From assembly GCA_039881045.1 (NCBI GenBank), contig JAYWVB010000004.1, positions 310,001-374,000 on the forward strand: DNA of 64,000 bases. The letters run 5' to 3'. The position numbers and the translations under genes are program-made. Positions 1-10,357 of this stretch are shown here, piece by piece. Below the pieces are notes generated by a model that saw only the letters and a program-made list of their open reading frames with translations, had not been told where the DNA came from and made no database searches. This DNA is from Chaetomium olivaceum (lineage: Eukaryota; Ascomycota; Sordariomycetes; Sordariales; Chaetomiaceae). The number at the start of each line of letters is the position of its first letter. Position 1 is the first letter of the stretch.

Positions 1-355
1 AAGAGGGGACAGTGCTGGAATGCGGGCAAACGACATCATCAATCAAGGACCTACATTTGGTGGTCGGAAAATGACCAGCAAGTGTGGGGTCGTTCGGCGC
101 TAAAAATGACGAGGTCCCACGCGACGAGAAATTGTTAGGACTTGCTCACTGAGTACCTCCCTGCGACAGTCACATCCCGCCAAGCCACATCAGCCACAGG
201 CTTACCCCGCAGTCCCTAAAATAGTTAACTAAGAAAACTAGCGACACCCGATTCGCCTTCTACTGTATAATACTACGAGATCAGGTCATATCTTGGGAAA
301 TGTATATAGTCAGATTGTATAGTTGCCCTTTCGGGTTAAGCCCGGGGCGAAATAA

Positions 356-388
<33 letters not shown>
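1..388 (+). repeat. Repeat remnant ending in a (GT)n tract
   Basis: No gene is visible. The right end has a GC-rich stretch, then GCGAAATAAATT, then a pure GT dinucleotide run of about 30 bases at 359-388. A unique segment followed by a simple-repeat tail resembles the 3' end of a non-LTR retrotransposon in plus orientation, like the AAT-tailed LINE ends found just downstream. That reading is inference. It could equally be an ordinary microsatellite. Confidence 0.4.
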
Positions 389-391
<3 letters not shown>

Positions 392-1014
392 ATACTAAAA
401 ATAGCTAGGACTATCTCTCCCTTTTAATTAGGGGTCTATAGCTTCCCTAAATTATTTATATTTATCCTTATATATACTACATCTTATCCTAATATCTTAT
501 CCTAGGGTACTAAAACCGTTATAATTATAATATTATTATTATTATTCCCTACACCGATATGCCCTGGGGCGCGCCGGTCCTTCTTGCTATTTACAAAGGG
601 AACCGTACCGTATAGGCCGGATAAAAACCTCTGTCTACCACAATTATAATATTATATATAGAGTCTATAGCTTAAATATAGGTTAATCGGGTCTTTTATA
701 GGTAGCAAAAACTTTTGGAAGATTATTTATTATTAGTGAAGATTTAACTTATAGTAATTTATAGACTACCTCTTTTATATAACTACTATTTATAGGCCTC
801 CTTAAGTATTACTCTTTTAATAGGCTTTTTTCTTATAACCTATAACTATTAGGCCTTCTAGTTAAAGGTTAGTAGTATATTGGGAGGCTTGGAAATTGTT
901 TTCTAGGTTTCCTAGGTCTCTTCCCTTTTTTTATCCTAAAGGGATCCTTATTATCTTCTATCTCTTAAAAGATCTACTTTAACGAGGGTATACCTTATAC
1001 TATTATAACTACTT
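389..1014. other. AT-rich, RIP-like repeat DNA
   Basis: The sequence is strongly AT-rich, dominated by TA-containing words, with stop codons in every frame and no coding potential. It lies between LINE fragments whose unmutated relatives are GC-rich. In ascomycetes this contrast is what RIP leaves in repeats. The short GC-richer island at 547-642 is annotated separately. Confidence 0.6.
523..642 (-). mobile_element. Truncated LINE 3' end with (AAT)n tail
   Basis: Read on the minus strand, a GC-richer segment (642 down to 547) ends in a run of AAT triplets (about 546-523). It is almost identical to the plus-strand segment 1151-1248 and shows clear similarity to the 3' end of the LINE at about 1402-1500. 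The shared words include a GGCATATCGG-type motif just before the tail. A unique end followed by a simple triplet tail is typical of target-primed LINE insertion. Only about 100 bp of the element remain. Confidence 0.65.
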
Positions 1015-1265
1015 GGCCGGCTACTGGAGTATAGCCTAGCCAGAAGGCTGGAGCTAGAAACAGTGGATGGGGAGGGCTAGAGGGCACGGAGGCCGGCAAA
1101 GGGCCTCCTTTCTTTTGCAGTATGACGGATTCATAGATTGTTGTCTCAAAGTGGTAGACAGAGGTTTTTATCCGGCCTATACGGTACGGTTTCCTTTGTA
1201 AATAGCAGTAGAAGGACCGGCACGCCCCAGGGCATATCGGTGTAGGAAATAATAATAATAATATT
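1015..1265 (+). mobile_element. Truncated LINE 3' end, plus orientation, (AAT)n tail
   Basis: Positions 1151-1248 match the inverse of 547-642 nearly base for base and end in AATAATAATAAT. Upstream, about 1030-1110 resembles the end of ORF2 and the start of the 3' UTR of the full-length LINE on the other strand, where the last residues read roughly LARRLELE followed by a stop. This is therefore a 5'-truncated copy of about 250 bp in the opposite orientation to its neighbours. Together with 523-642 it forms an inverted repeat about 500 bp apart. Confidence 0.65.
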
Positions 1266-1582
1266 ATAACTACTTCTTTAGCCTCTATAGTAACCTAGTT
1301 CTCTTACTTCTATATCTATTACTAAGTAGTATTACTAAGTTCCTTAAAGATCTTCTAAATATATTACTAGATTATACAGTTTATCTTCTTTATTCTTAAT
1401 TATTATTATTCATACCCCGCTATGCCCTAAGGCGTGCCGGACCTTCAGCTATTTAATGTACAGGAAAACCGCGCCCTCGCGGGCCGGATGAAAAACCCAT
1501 ACCGACAGTTAAGGAAAGTACATGTGCGTGAGCCTGCGTATACAAAGAGAGGAGGCCTCCTGGCCTCCGAGGGAGGTGCGTG

Positions 1583-4500
1583 CTAGGCCGCCGCTTCTAG
1601 CTCAAGCCTCCTGGCCAAACTGAACATCATCAGCCTTCCTGAGTCCATTAGCCATTCCAGGACCCTCCCCGCGAGCCGTGCCGATGTAGGATCAATACCG
1701 TGTAGAACAGAGTAAAAGTCCCGTCGCGTTCGAATATCAGTTCTCTCCCATCTTCGAGTCAGCGGTGGAGCCAAACACCACACCACCGGGTGTTCGGCAG
1801 TCTCCCGTCCCTCGCCGCACTGGCAGGCGGGCGTTAGGACCTCTGGGACTCCCGTGTAAACAGAAAGTCCCATAGGCCTACTGCCCCTGTCCGGATCTGG
1901 ACCAACAGAGAGCTCTTCGCCTTGCTCAGGCCGTCGTGTCGTCTTAGGGTTTCGTCCCGGAACAGCGTCTCCCGCTGATGGTCAAGGTCGTCCGCCGGTC
2001 TGATGACTGCTCTGCCGTCCTTCCTTCAGCCACCTCGCTCTCCAGGCGTCCTCTACCACACTGTCCGTGTCTGCGGCTCCCCCCGTCCAGCGCGCGATCG
2101 TGCTCGCGGCTTTCTCCACTGCCGTGGGCTCCTGCAGTCCCACGATTCGCGGCCGGCCCCTGTTGCCGCTCCTCGGGCGGAGCCTCTGCTGTATCTTGCG
2201 ACAGGCAGTGAGAATGATCCCCCCTGCGGTCCTCTTGCCGCCTGGCCGTCGTCCAGGTCGGTTCGCTGGAGTCTGGTTTCAAAGTCTGCAAGCCGTTTGT
2301 TGAAATACAGGTCTAACGGTGGCACCCACGTCTCCGTCTCGAGGTTGCAAATGGGAGTGGCTTTGAAGGCTCCCGCCACAATCCGCAAGCTTTTGTTCTG
2401 GACCTTCCCGAGGGCCCCGGTGATGCCTTTCCTTACCGGCTCGCCTTCCACGTCCGTGGGGATGTGGAACGACGATGCGCCATAGGCCAGCGCTGACCGG
2501 ATGCACTTTGTGTACACTTCTCGCGCTTTGGCTAGCCCTGGTCCCCACGTTTTCGCCGCTATTCTCGACAGTGCGTAGCTCTGGGTCTTCATTTTCTTTT
2601 CCACCGCCGCAAGGTGGGCTTTCCAGTTGAGCTTCCGGTCCAGCCAGACTCCCAGGAACCTGGCAGACTCCGTCGGTCTGACGGGGCTGGTGCCCCCCCC
2701 TGGGTTGGTGAGGTTTAGCTCGTTTGTCCACTGCCGTCGTCCCTTGTTGAAATGGATGAGTTCGCTCTTTTCCGGGGCAAACTTCATCCCCCGACTGTCG
2801 GCCCATCGTAGACACGTTTCCCACGCCGCCTCTAGTTGCCGGACGTTAGCCTCGGGGTTACGACCAAATACCATGAGGTTGGTGTCATCCGCAAACCCCG
2901 CTATAGCCAAGTGAGGGTGTTCGTCTTTTAGCTGCTTGTATAGTGAGGAAATGTAGAGGATGAAGAGGACAGGGGAAAGGGGTGAGCCTTGGGGGACCCC
3001 TGCCCGAACTGCCGTCGGTGCCGCTGCCTTGCCGTCAAAAAGGAGGGTGGCCTCGCGGCCCGTCAACCAGTCCTTCGTCCAGAGGACTAGCCACCTCGGG
3101 TAGCCCATTTCCCGCAGCGTTGCTAGCAATCGGGTGTGGTTGACCGTGTCAAAGGCTCCTGAAATGTCGAGTTGCAGTAGGGACGCTGCGGCCTTCTGTC
3201 TCTACGCCTCCTGGACCTGGGCTACTACTAGCCGGACAGCCAGCTCTGTGGAGCGATGTGCACTGTTTCCCATCTGTTCGTCTGGTAACAGGCCGTTGGC
3301 TTCTGCCGCTTGAGTGACCTTTTTGGCGACCACTGACTCTATTACCTTCCCTAGGGTTGGCAGCAGCGCAATGGGCCTATATCCCCCCGGGGTCTGATAC
3401 ACTGGCGGTGCCTTTCCCGGCTTCGGTAGTACTACGGTCCTTGCCCTTTTGAAGCGGTTGGGAAACCATCCCAGTTCCAGGCATCTCGTCACTAATACGG
3501 CGAGCACTTCAGCCAGTGATGTTCCACACGCCTTCAGAGACCCATCGGCAGCAGGTCCTCCCCTGGCGCCTTCCAGGGGCTTGCTCCTCCTATTGCCTTC
3601 GTGACCTCGGTCGGTGTCACTGCCTGAGAGACGTCGAAGCCCGGGTTCCAGCTGCCCAGGAAGGCTTGGTCTTCCACGTCCGTTAGGTTGGCCGGAGGGT
3701 CCGGGAAGAACCTCTCGGCTAGTGCGCTGGCCTTCTGGTCATGCGTTTCGGCTGTTACCCGGGACGAGTCCTTAAATGCCGGTAGCCTCGGTGGTTCGGG
3801 CGGCAAAAAGCTCCGTAGCCTAGCCCATCTTTCCAGTCTCCAGATCCGGTCAGGCTTCTCTGCCTCGCTTGCGTCCTGCAGATTGTTCCTCCAAGCCCTC
3901 GTCCGCGCTTCACGTGTTATCCTGGCAAGGTCCCTGAGCCTCTCGCCAAGCTCCTCCCAACAGTACTCTGCCCGAGTCTCCTTCGCCAGCCTTTCTGCCC
4001 TCCGGGCCTCCCGGGCGGCCTGTTGCACCTCCGCAGTCCACCAAGGAGAGCTATAGCCGCAGCTCCCCTTCTTCCGCGGAGTACTTTCCCCTGCGACCCA
4101 GGTGAGCCACCCAACCAGGCTGTCGAAAGCTCTGTCAAGGCCCTCGACTGTTCGGATCCTGGCCAGTAGCCCGTTCGGTCCCGGGTCTGTGAGTCCCATA
4201 GCCTTGCACAGTAACGTTGATTCAGCCTTCACCCTCTCCTTGTCCATCTTCTTCCAGGCCCAGCCGTCTGGTTGGGTTGGCCTCGGCCCATGCCCTCCCC
4301 CGACCTCGAGCACCTGTGGGTAGTGGTCCGACTTTCCACGACACTCTTCTCCGTAGTATACTGTTTGGAGGTTTTCTGACGTCCAGAAGTGGTCAATGGT
4401 TGACGGGCGGCCTCGCTGCCGCCCTTGAGGGGCTCGCGTTGCCGCCCCTTTTGGCGTCCTGATGGTGAGGTCCCACAGGGAATTCAGCTTCAATAGGTCT

Positions 4501-4952
4501 TCGGATTTCCTGTCGTAGCGTCCAAACTCGTCCCACAGTGGGTGCTTTAGGTTGAAGTCCCCTGCTAGCACCACCGGGTGGCTCGGCCTTGGCCGCCCTT
4601 GGAGGGCTCTCGGCACGTTCTCACCGCCGGGAGGGTTGTAGATGGACCAAAGCTCGAATCCGCGACCTTCTCCGCCTAGGTCCGCCTCTGGAAACCACAC
4701 GCGACACCAATTCTCCGTGGCTTCGGAGTCCCACTGCCTGATTTCAAACCTTTTGCTTACATATATCGCCGCCCGCCCCTCGGGTTTGTATACCAGGTGG
4801 TATCTGCTGCTCCGGGGGCAGTATGTGGACTTCGTCTCCTTGTTGATCCACGGTTCTTGCACCGCCAGGGGGTCGTATTTGGCCTCTTCCAGCAAAACTT
4901 CCAGTGTTTGCTTGATTCCTTCGGTGTTCCAGAGTAGGATTTTAATTTTCAT
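1583..4952 (-). pseudogene. LINE ORF2 (endonuclease and reverse transcriptase), broken
   Basis: ORF2 starts at an ATG at 4952. The endonuclease shows LAVQEPW, VVLAGDFNLKHP, STIDHFW and SDHYP, the usual catalytic and metal-binding positions of the exonuclease-endonuclease-phosphatase fold. The reverse transcriptase follows with PLPGYRPI-like and LQLDISGAFDTV motifs, GVPQGSPLSP, and the catalytic GFADDTN at about 2902-2884. The C-terminal region at about 1830-1770 has CQCGEGRETAEHPVVWC, the Cys-Cys-His-Cys motif common at LINE ORF2 ends. Breaks seen are a frameshift near 3540, an in-frame TAG at 3202-3204 (likely TGG before mutation, a G-to-A change compatible with RIP on the other strand), and at least one frameshift between 2300 and 1880. 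The enzyme cannot be made as the sequence stands. Confidence 0.85.
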
Positions 4953-6517
4953 CGCCTGCGACGGTGATCGAGTCCATCGTAGTGTCTCCCTCAGCGTCGC
5001 GGCGCTCCAGGGTGGCAGTAGCCGGGGGGTTAGCGGGGGCGGCAGGCGTTGGTCCAGTGGCCGGCTCGGGTGCTCGGGGCGGCGGGGCGGCGGGGCGGCG
5101 GTGTCGACACCGCTGACTATCGGGCTTGCGAATCGCACCCTCGGCACCCCGAAGTTGATCCTGGTCTGATGGGGGTCTGAGAGAGCCTGGCGCTGGGCTG
5201 CAGCCACACTCGGCGGTCTCCCTCTCAACCTCTTTCTGCCTACCACTTGATAGCTTTCGTCGTCCCTCTCGTCGCCTTCGAAGTTAAACGCTGGAGCGCT
5301 CGTGGGAGCCGTGCTGGTAGAGTTCGTGGCTGCGGTTTCGTATGTCCGCGGTCGGAACTGGTAGGCCTCCTTGGCGTTGGCGAGGGTCTTCGACTTCTCC
5401 GGACACTCTCCCGACCACGCCGGATGCCTTCCTCCGCAGGCTGGGCATCGGAGCGGGGTTTCGCCTCCGTGAGTAGGGCACTGGGCCTCACCATCCTTGC
5501 CGCCCTCCCCATGGGCCTTTGTCCCGCAACGCGGGCACAGTGGAGTCGCCTTGCAATAATGTTGCGTATGTCCCCACTTCCAGCACCTGTAGCACTGCGT
5601 TGGGCTGAGGGCAGCCCAGTAGGGCTCGCAGTCCAGTAGCTGAGCCCTCCAGATCACTCCCTCCTCGCACGCCTTGCGTGCTTCCTCCTGGGAGGTTAAA
5701 GCAACTAGCACTGTTGCCCGGGTCGCCTCCCTGTGTCTCGGTATTCTGAACTTCACCTTGTCTACGTGCGTAGACCAGTTTCCTTTTCAAATTCCTCCTC
5801 GGTGACCCCTGGGAGGTTCTTCCACACGCCTTTGAGCAGCACTGCAAAGGTTCGCTTGCTCTCTACGGCCTGCTCTCCAAAAGCCTCCTTAATCCAGTTG
5901 GTGTTTGTCGAGTGCCAGTCTCTTGCCCCCGCGCTCTGGAATGTGACGATCGTGTCGCCGCTGGGGAGCCTTCGGGCTGCAACTGCTCCCTTCTTGATAG
6001 ACACCCGGTTGACGGCCTGGATGGTTTCTTGTGGGGTGCGTTTGGCGAGATCGGCTGGCATTCCTCTGCCTTTGACTAGGATCTCCTTGTGTATGCGGGT
6101 CGGCACTATCTTTGTTGGGGTGTTGGGCACCGACTGGTGGGGGGGGGGGGGGGGGGCAGCTCCGTGGGAGGCCACTGCAGCCCAGGACCTTTTATCCTGG
6201 GTTTCAGAAAGGACTGCCTTCATTTCCTCGGCCATCGCTTTGCGGATGTTGGCCAGCGAGATGCTTCCGGTTTGGTTCTGGGTCACATTGTAGATCTTGT
6301 GGAAGGCTGTTAGCAGGTCCTGTCCCATACCCCTTGCTGCCCCTTTCCTCTCAGGGCTTGCCAGTCCCACCAGTCCGTCGACGAGCCTCTTGACAGCTTC
6401 CATGTCGGAGGGCGGCGGTGAGAGAGGCGGGGTGGGGGGGCCGGGTAGGTGCCGGGACTGCTCTAGTCCCCGCCTCGCCTTCGGGCTGAAGGAGCAGGGC
6501 CGGCCATCGTGTCCCAC
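4953..6517 (-). pseudogene. LINE ORF1 (gag-like, zinc knuckles), frameshifted
   Basis: ORF1 of the LINE encodes an RNA-binding gag-like protein that coats the element RNA. The frame opening at 6517 gives about 251 residues with a proline run encoded by an 18-base homopolymer (6139-6156, G on the plus strand). It stops near 5762, and the protein clearly continues in another frame from about 5768. There, three Cys/His knuckles follow (about 5594-5406), the first reading CYRCWKWGHTQHYC and the others of CxxC type. One missing or extra base near 5765 explains the break. The downstream frame then runs straight into ORF2 with no stop, through a proline-rich linker with a short GC-rich tandem repeat near 5075-5100. 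An indel there may have fused the two ORFs. The start codon is uncertain. Confidence 0.75.
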
Positions 6518-6797
6518 TTAGGGGTTCGGGGGCGGTGTCGAGGGTTCGCGGTGGCGTGGTTGTCCGGGCAACTGTGGGTGGGCCGGGTAGCTTGTTGGTC
6601 TGTGCGTTGGCGGAAGAGATTTTCAGGGTGGCTGCGCGCCCGCGATTGCCTCTCTTTCCACACCCGCTGCAGCCGCGCCGCGGATCGCGCCCGGTGCAGG
6701 TGGTGTGGTTAGATAGCGTTTTGCAAGGGCTTTTAATCAACACTGGTTCTGAGGGTTTTGGCCGCCGGTTTGTTTCCCTACGTATAGATCTCGTCAT

Positions 6798-7709
6798 CTA
6801 ATTAGTCTGACTTAATATATTAGAGTTTCTAAATATAAAATACTATAGGGCTTATATTTATAACTTAATAAATATTAGATAACCTTTGAGTTAGAAATAC
6901 GTTCTACTTATAAAATTCATTAAGATAGGTTTGTAGGAGTTCTACTTTTCTATATAAATACTAGAGCCTATTTATATTATTAGGGAGTCTTTAATACTAA
7001 TAAAATGTCTCCTTATAAATTGGGTTAAGGTGAGGAAAGAACTAAATACGTATAATAATAAGTTTGAAAGAGGATTATATTTCTCCTATATTATATATAA
7101 ACCCTATTACAAATAGGAGGATTATCGGATTAGATATAAGTAACTTAGGTAAATTAAGGCCTATAGATAATAGTTCCAGCTAAAAGTATATTAAGGTTAA
7201 TGAGATAGTCTATTAAAGGAGGTTCTAATAGATAGGGAGTATAATTAAATATAATAAGGATCTAAGTTAGCCGCGTAGATGGTTTAGTTTTATAAGTTAA
7301 TTAGCTATAGTACTACGAATTCTCTAGTAGGAGTTTAGTTAAATTGAAAAAGGGATGTAAAAAAAGAAGGTTCTTTAAAGATTAACTAGAAAGGGGAAAT
7401 AATATAGAAAGCAAGAAGAATAGTAGGAGGTAGAGGATTTATATTCTATAGATACTAGGGAAAAGGGTATTTCTATCTCGACTATACTAGTAAAACCTTT
7501 TTCCTTTCTTTATTATCGTTCCTTCTATATAATTGTAGTGAGAAGGAACTAGAAGGAGTATAGTCTAACGTAGGGAATTTAAGAAGCCTAATCAAATAAA
7601 GAAAAAGGGACTAAGTATCTAGAAAAATTTATTAAGCTCCTATCTAGGATTAGATAGCCCTTGAGGTTTAAGCTTTTTGGGAAGAGTAGAAATTAACCGT
7701 CTTAGTATA
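6798..7709. other. AT-rich, RIP-like region without genes
   Basis: About 900 bases of AT-rich sequence with dense stops in all frames. There is no recognisable protein remnant. It lies between the LINE 5' end and the TA target site of the pogo-type transposon. It is probably old repeat DNA that has been mutated beyond recognition. Confidence 0.6.
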
Positions 7710-9422
7710 ACGTACTTGCATAACGAGTGGGCCACCATAACGAGTGGGCCACTTTTCCCGGACCTCAACCACCTCGTGTAAGTCAATTCAGCCACAACAA
7801 CTCAAATCAATTGAAACTACTCGGTATCACCATCTTCAGATGTCTCGCAAACTACTTGACATGTTCGTGCATTGTGGCCGGGCTTCTTGCGGTTGCTGCA
7901 GAGCCGAATGCGTGGCCCACCCACTGTTATACAACCACTACTCCCAGACGTTTCCTCGCAGTCCTTATCACCAAGTCCCCGGTCAGCCATCAAACCCTTT
8001 GCCTCTTGTAAACTAAGTGATCCTCCTTCCTGCAGACGGGTTTTCTTTGTCCTACGGCGCTTGCTTAGTCGCTCATTTGCTGTACGAAGTTCCTGGGCCT
8101 CAGCTCGGAGTAACACCATTTCATGTGCCAATTTTGAGATGCTCTTGGCCTGCAAGTCGATGATGTCGAAAATGTGAGTCGGAGAGCTACCTTGATGGTT
8201 CTCGATCTTCCGCTTGAGAGTGATGGAGCTCTTGGTCGCGTCGTACGCATTGGATGGGGTCTTGAGGGCCCAAGTCGAGGCTGTTCCGGGACGCGAGTTT
8301 GGAGGAGATGGGGTAAGTGGCTCAGGGTCGAGGCAAGAAACTACCAATTCAGGGTCAAAAGAAACAAGGCCAGTTGCTCTAAAGCCCGCTCGTATATTGT
8401 TCGCTGTGATGGAAGCGTGAAATGCCTCGACAAACGCGTCGAAGAAGTCTGGCCTTACAGAAATCTTCGAAGTCGACCGCGTGGTGGCTTTCGTGGCCGT
8501 CAAGGATGAGCAGTCGATACACCCCTCTCGTACGGCCCTTGGTAGCTTGGTCGAAATGTTTTAGCCAATCGACGCCAATCTCATTTGTTGTCCGGCCATT
8601 TTCGCTTGTGTGGACTCTCCATTCGGGCTGGAACCGGCTGTCCTGGTACCAGGGGAGGAGGTGGTTTTTCCCCTTGACGACAAAGTACGGCGGCACGACC
8701 CAGCCATCCGCACATACAGCTTGGATCACCGTAACCCACTCTCGATTACCAGGCTGCTTTGTGCGAGGCCGCCCACGTCGCTCGGAGCTCGTCACAACCT
8801 TTGCACTTGAAAGCATGCCCATCTGGAACCCAGTCTCGTCGAAGTTGTAGATATCCCCCTCTTGGATCGCGTATTTGTCGATTACGTTGCGTACGAGCCG
8901 AAACCACGCGTTTACTACCTCGGGATCTTCGCATTGGGCCCTCTGATAATCGATTTGACGTCGGAAACGCGTTGTAACCTTGGAATGTCGCTTTACGAAA
9001 CCGTTTGCCCATCGGGGTCCGACGCCCGACGCGCCGCGTGCGGCCCGAAGGCGATCGGCCATTTCTCGAAGGTCGGAGAGCTGGGGCTGAAATCCTCGCG
9101 CATCAAGGTCGAGTACCCTCTCAAGAAGGAATTGTTCCTCCAAGTCGGTCAATTTTCGAAGGTTAGCTGGTATTTCTGGTCGTGGTTGCTTTCCAGCGCG
9201 TCGGTGTCGCAGTGAGCTTCGTGGAATCTCGTAGATCGTAGCAGCCTTCCGTACGGAAAGTTTAGAGTTTTTTAAGAGCTTCAAGCGCAAGGATTATACG
9301 ACTCTCTTTTGGAAGAGGTTCCATTTTGCACTGTGAAGGAAATTCGTGATGAAGTTGGGAGGTTGCAAAAGGAAGAAAAGTGGCCCACTCGTTATGGTGG
9401 GCCACTCGTTATGCAAGTACGT
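7710..9422 (-). mobile_element. pogo/Fot1-type DNA transposon A, internally deleted
   Basis: Perfect 48-base terminal inverted repeats (7710-7757 and 9375-9422) begin ACGTACTTGC and are flanked on both sides by the dinucleotide TA (7708-7709 and 9423-9424), the target duplication of the Tc1/mariner-pogo superfamily. Each repeat contains a 17-base word (CATAACGAGTGGGCCAC) twice in tandem. The interior carries one transposase gene on the minus strand. The perfect repeats mean a fairly recent insertion, but the transposase has lost a central block, so this copy is probably non-autonomous. Confidence 0.92.
7817..9290 (-). pseudogene. pogo/Fot1-type DDE transposase, central deletion
   Basis: This is the transposase that would cut and paste element A. 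From the N-terminus (about 9290) it shows a Psq-type helix-turn-helix (KAATIYEIPRSSLRHR), a CENP-B-like DNA-binding domain (WANGFVKRHSKVTTRFRR), then the DDE catalytic core with the first acidic residue in YNFDETGF (near 8830) and the second in LLILDGHESH (near 8500). After DFEDFCK (near 8460) the frame changes. The next recognisable block matches transposase B only from about the FDAFVEAFHAS region onward, so roughly 50 residues, including the third catalytic aspartate in the HSSH...QPLDVG motif of its relative, are missing. The tail has a coiled, basic segment and a degraded CCHC knuckle ending KPGHNARTCQ in which the second Cys is gone. The product would be inactive. Confidence 0.88.
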
Positions 9423-9424
9423 TA

Positions 9425-9820
9425 GTAGAAGATAGAGGAAGAGGTATATATATACAGTTTCTTAAAACTTTCTCCCTCTCCAAATTTATCTTCTAGAGGG
9501 ATCTCTGGCGTTTACCTATATTTTTATAAAATTCCCGCAAATCTACCATTATAATAATAATAGTATTATAGAATAAGTATTAAGTATCCTCTAGTTAGTA
9601 ATAATAGAAGCTTTAATTTTAGCTACTAGGTATAAGGGTTCTTTAAATTGGATATTAGGGTTATTAATAGCTAGAGCCTTATGGAGATTACTATATATAA
9701 ACCTTTACTTCAATATTTACTTTTAATAACCTTGTATCCCTAGAGGTAGAGGATTTAAATAAGTATTATAGTAAGATACTCAGCCTTTAGCAATTAGAAA
9801 AGAGTATTAATTTAATATTA
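9425..9820. other. AT-rich, RIP-like region without genes
   Basis: AT-rich sequence with no coding potential and no repeat boundary that can be recognised, between transposon A and the Helitron-terminus fragment. Confidence 0.55.
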
Positions 9821-9838
9821 TCCTGTCCGGAGGACAAT
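9821..9838 (+). mobile_element. Helitron-type terminus fragment
   Basis: The 18 bases at 9821-9838 (TCCTGTCCGGAGGACAAT) are identical to the outermost 18 bases of the Helitron whose end lies at 38093, read inward. A longer variant is at 32219. The match stops at the solo LTR inserted immediately after it, and sequence beyond the LTR does not match the Helitron interior. It is therefore only a terminal relic, or the end of a different element sharing the same tip. Confidence 0.5.
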
Positions 9839-10184
9839 TGTGACGAACCTCTCCTGGACCTCGTCCTGTTAGGGTTCAGTCTGATTGAAGGTGTCTTGCA
9901 AAGGTACTAGGTTCGGTGCAGCCAAAGGGTGCACAACAAAGACTTGTCTCAACAGTAGGCTCTCGAGCTTGTAGCGAACTGTAGTTGTGATTGCTAACTG
10001 GAGAACTCCCAGAGCTCTCCAGAACGAGTGACTATATACTATCTAAGTCCATGAGTCCTCCTGTCCTGATCGTAGCGATCGGTATGCGATCGCTTCTTTA
10101 TTGGTGAGTTAAGCGATTGGTTCCCGGCGCGTCCTGCGCACCGGCAGACAGCTTGCGGGCCGCCCTCCTGGTCAATTCGTGACA
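9839..10184 (+). mobile_element. Solo LTR of an LTR retrotransposon
   Basis: A 346-base unit starts TGTGACGAA and ends TTCGTGACA, giving 8 of 9 matching inverted termini of the TG...CA kind. It is flanked by ACAAT (9834-9838) and ACATT (10185-10189), a five-base target duplication with one mismatch. Base composition is ordinary, unlike the AT-rich left flank. No gag or pol sequence is next to it, so it is a solo LTR left by recombination. Orientation cannot be fixed without a full-length copy. Boundaries are inferred from these termini. Confidence 0.6.
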
Positions 10185-10357
10185 ACATTAGGAGAAATTG
10201 AGGTTGCCCGCACAGGCAGGGTGGCTAAACAGGGGGTGGAAGACGTTATAGTATGAAAAGCTATATAATAAGACTTTCTACCAGCCTATAAAGTGTTTAG
10301 TTCTAATGTATTTTCTGCGCCCCAGCACCTATATTTATACTTCTGGCCCGCTAATTT

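Larger units (their letters stand above)
1398..6797 (-). mobile_element. Tad1-like non-LTR retrotransposon (LINE), nearly full length, inactive
   Basis: The element runs from a 5' end near 6797 to an (AAT)n tail at about 1398-1410 on the minus strand. It encodes, in order, a gag-like ORF1 with cysteine/histidine knuckles, then ORF2 with an apurinic-type endonuclease, a reverse transcriptase and a C-terminal Cys-His motif. This order matches the Tad1 class of fungal LINEs. The interior is GC-rich and only lightly mutated, while both flanks are AT-rich, so it is younger than its surroundings. Several frameshifts and one in-frame stop break the ORFs. The 5' boundary is set only by the change in base composition. 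Confidence 0.85.
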
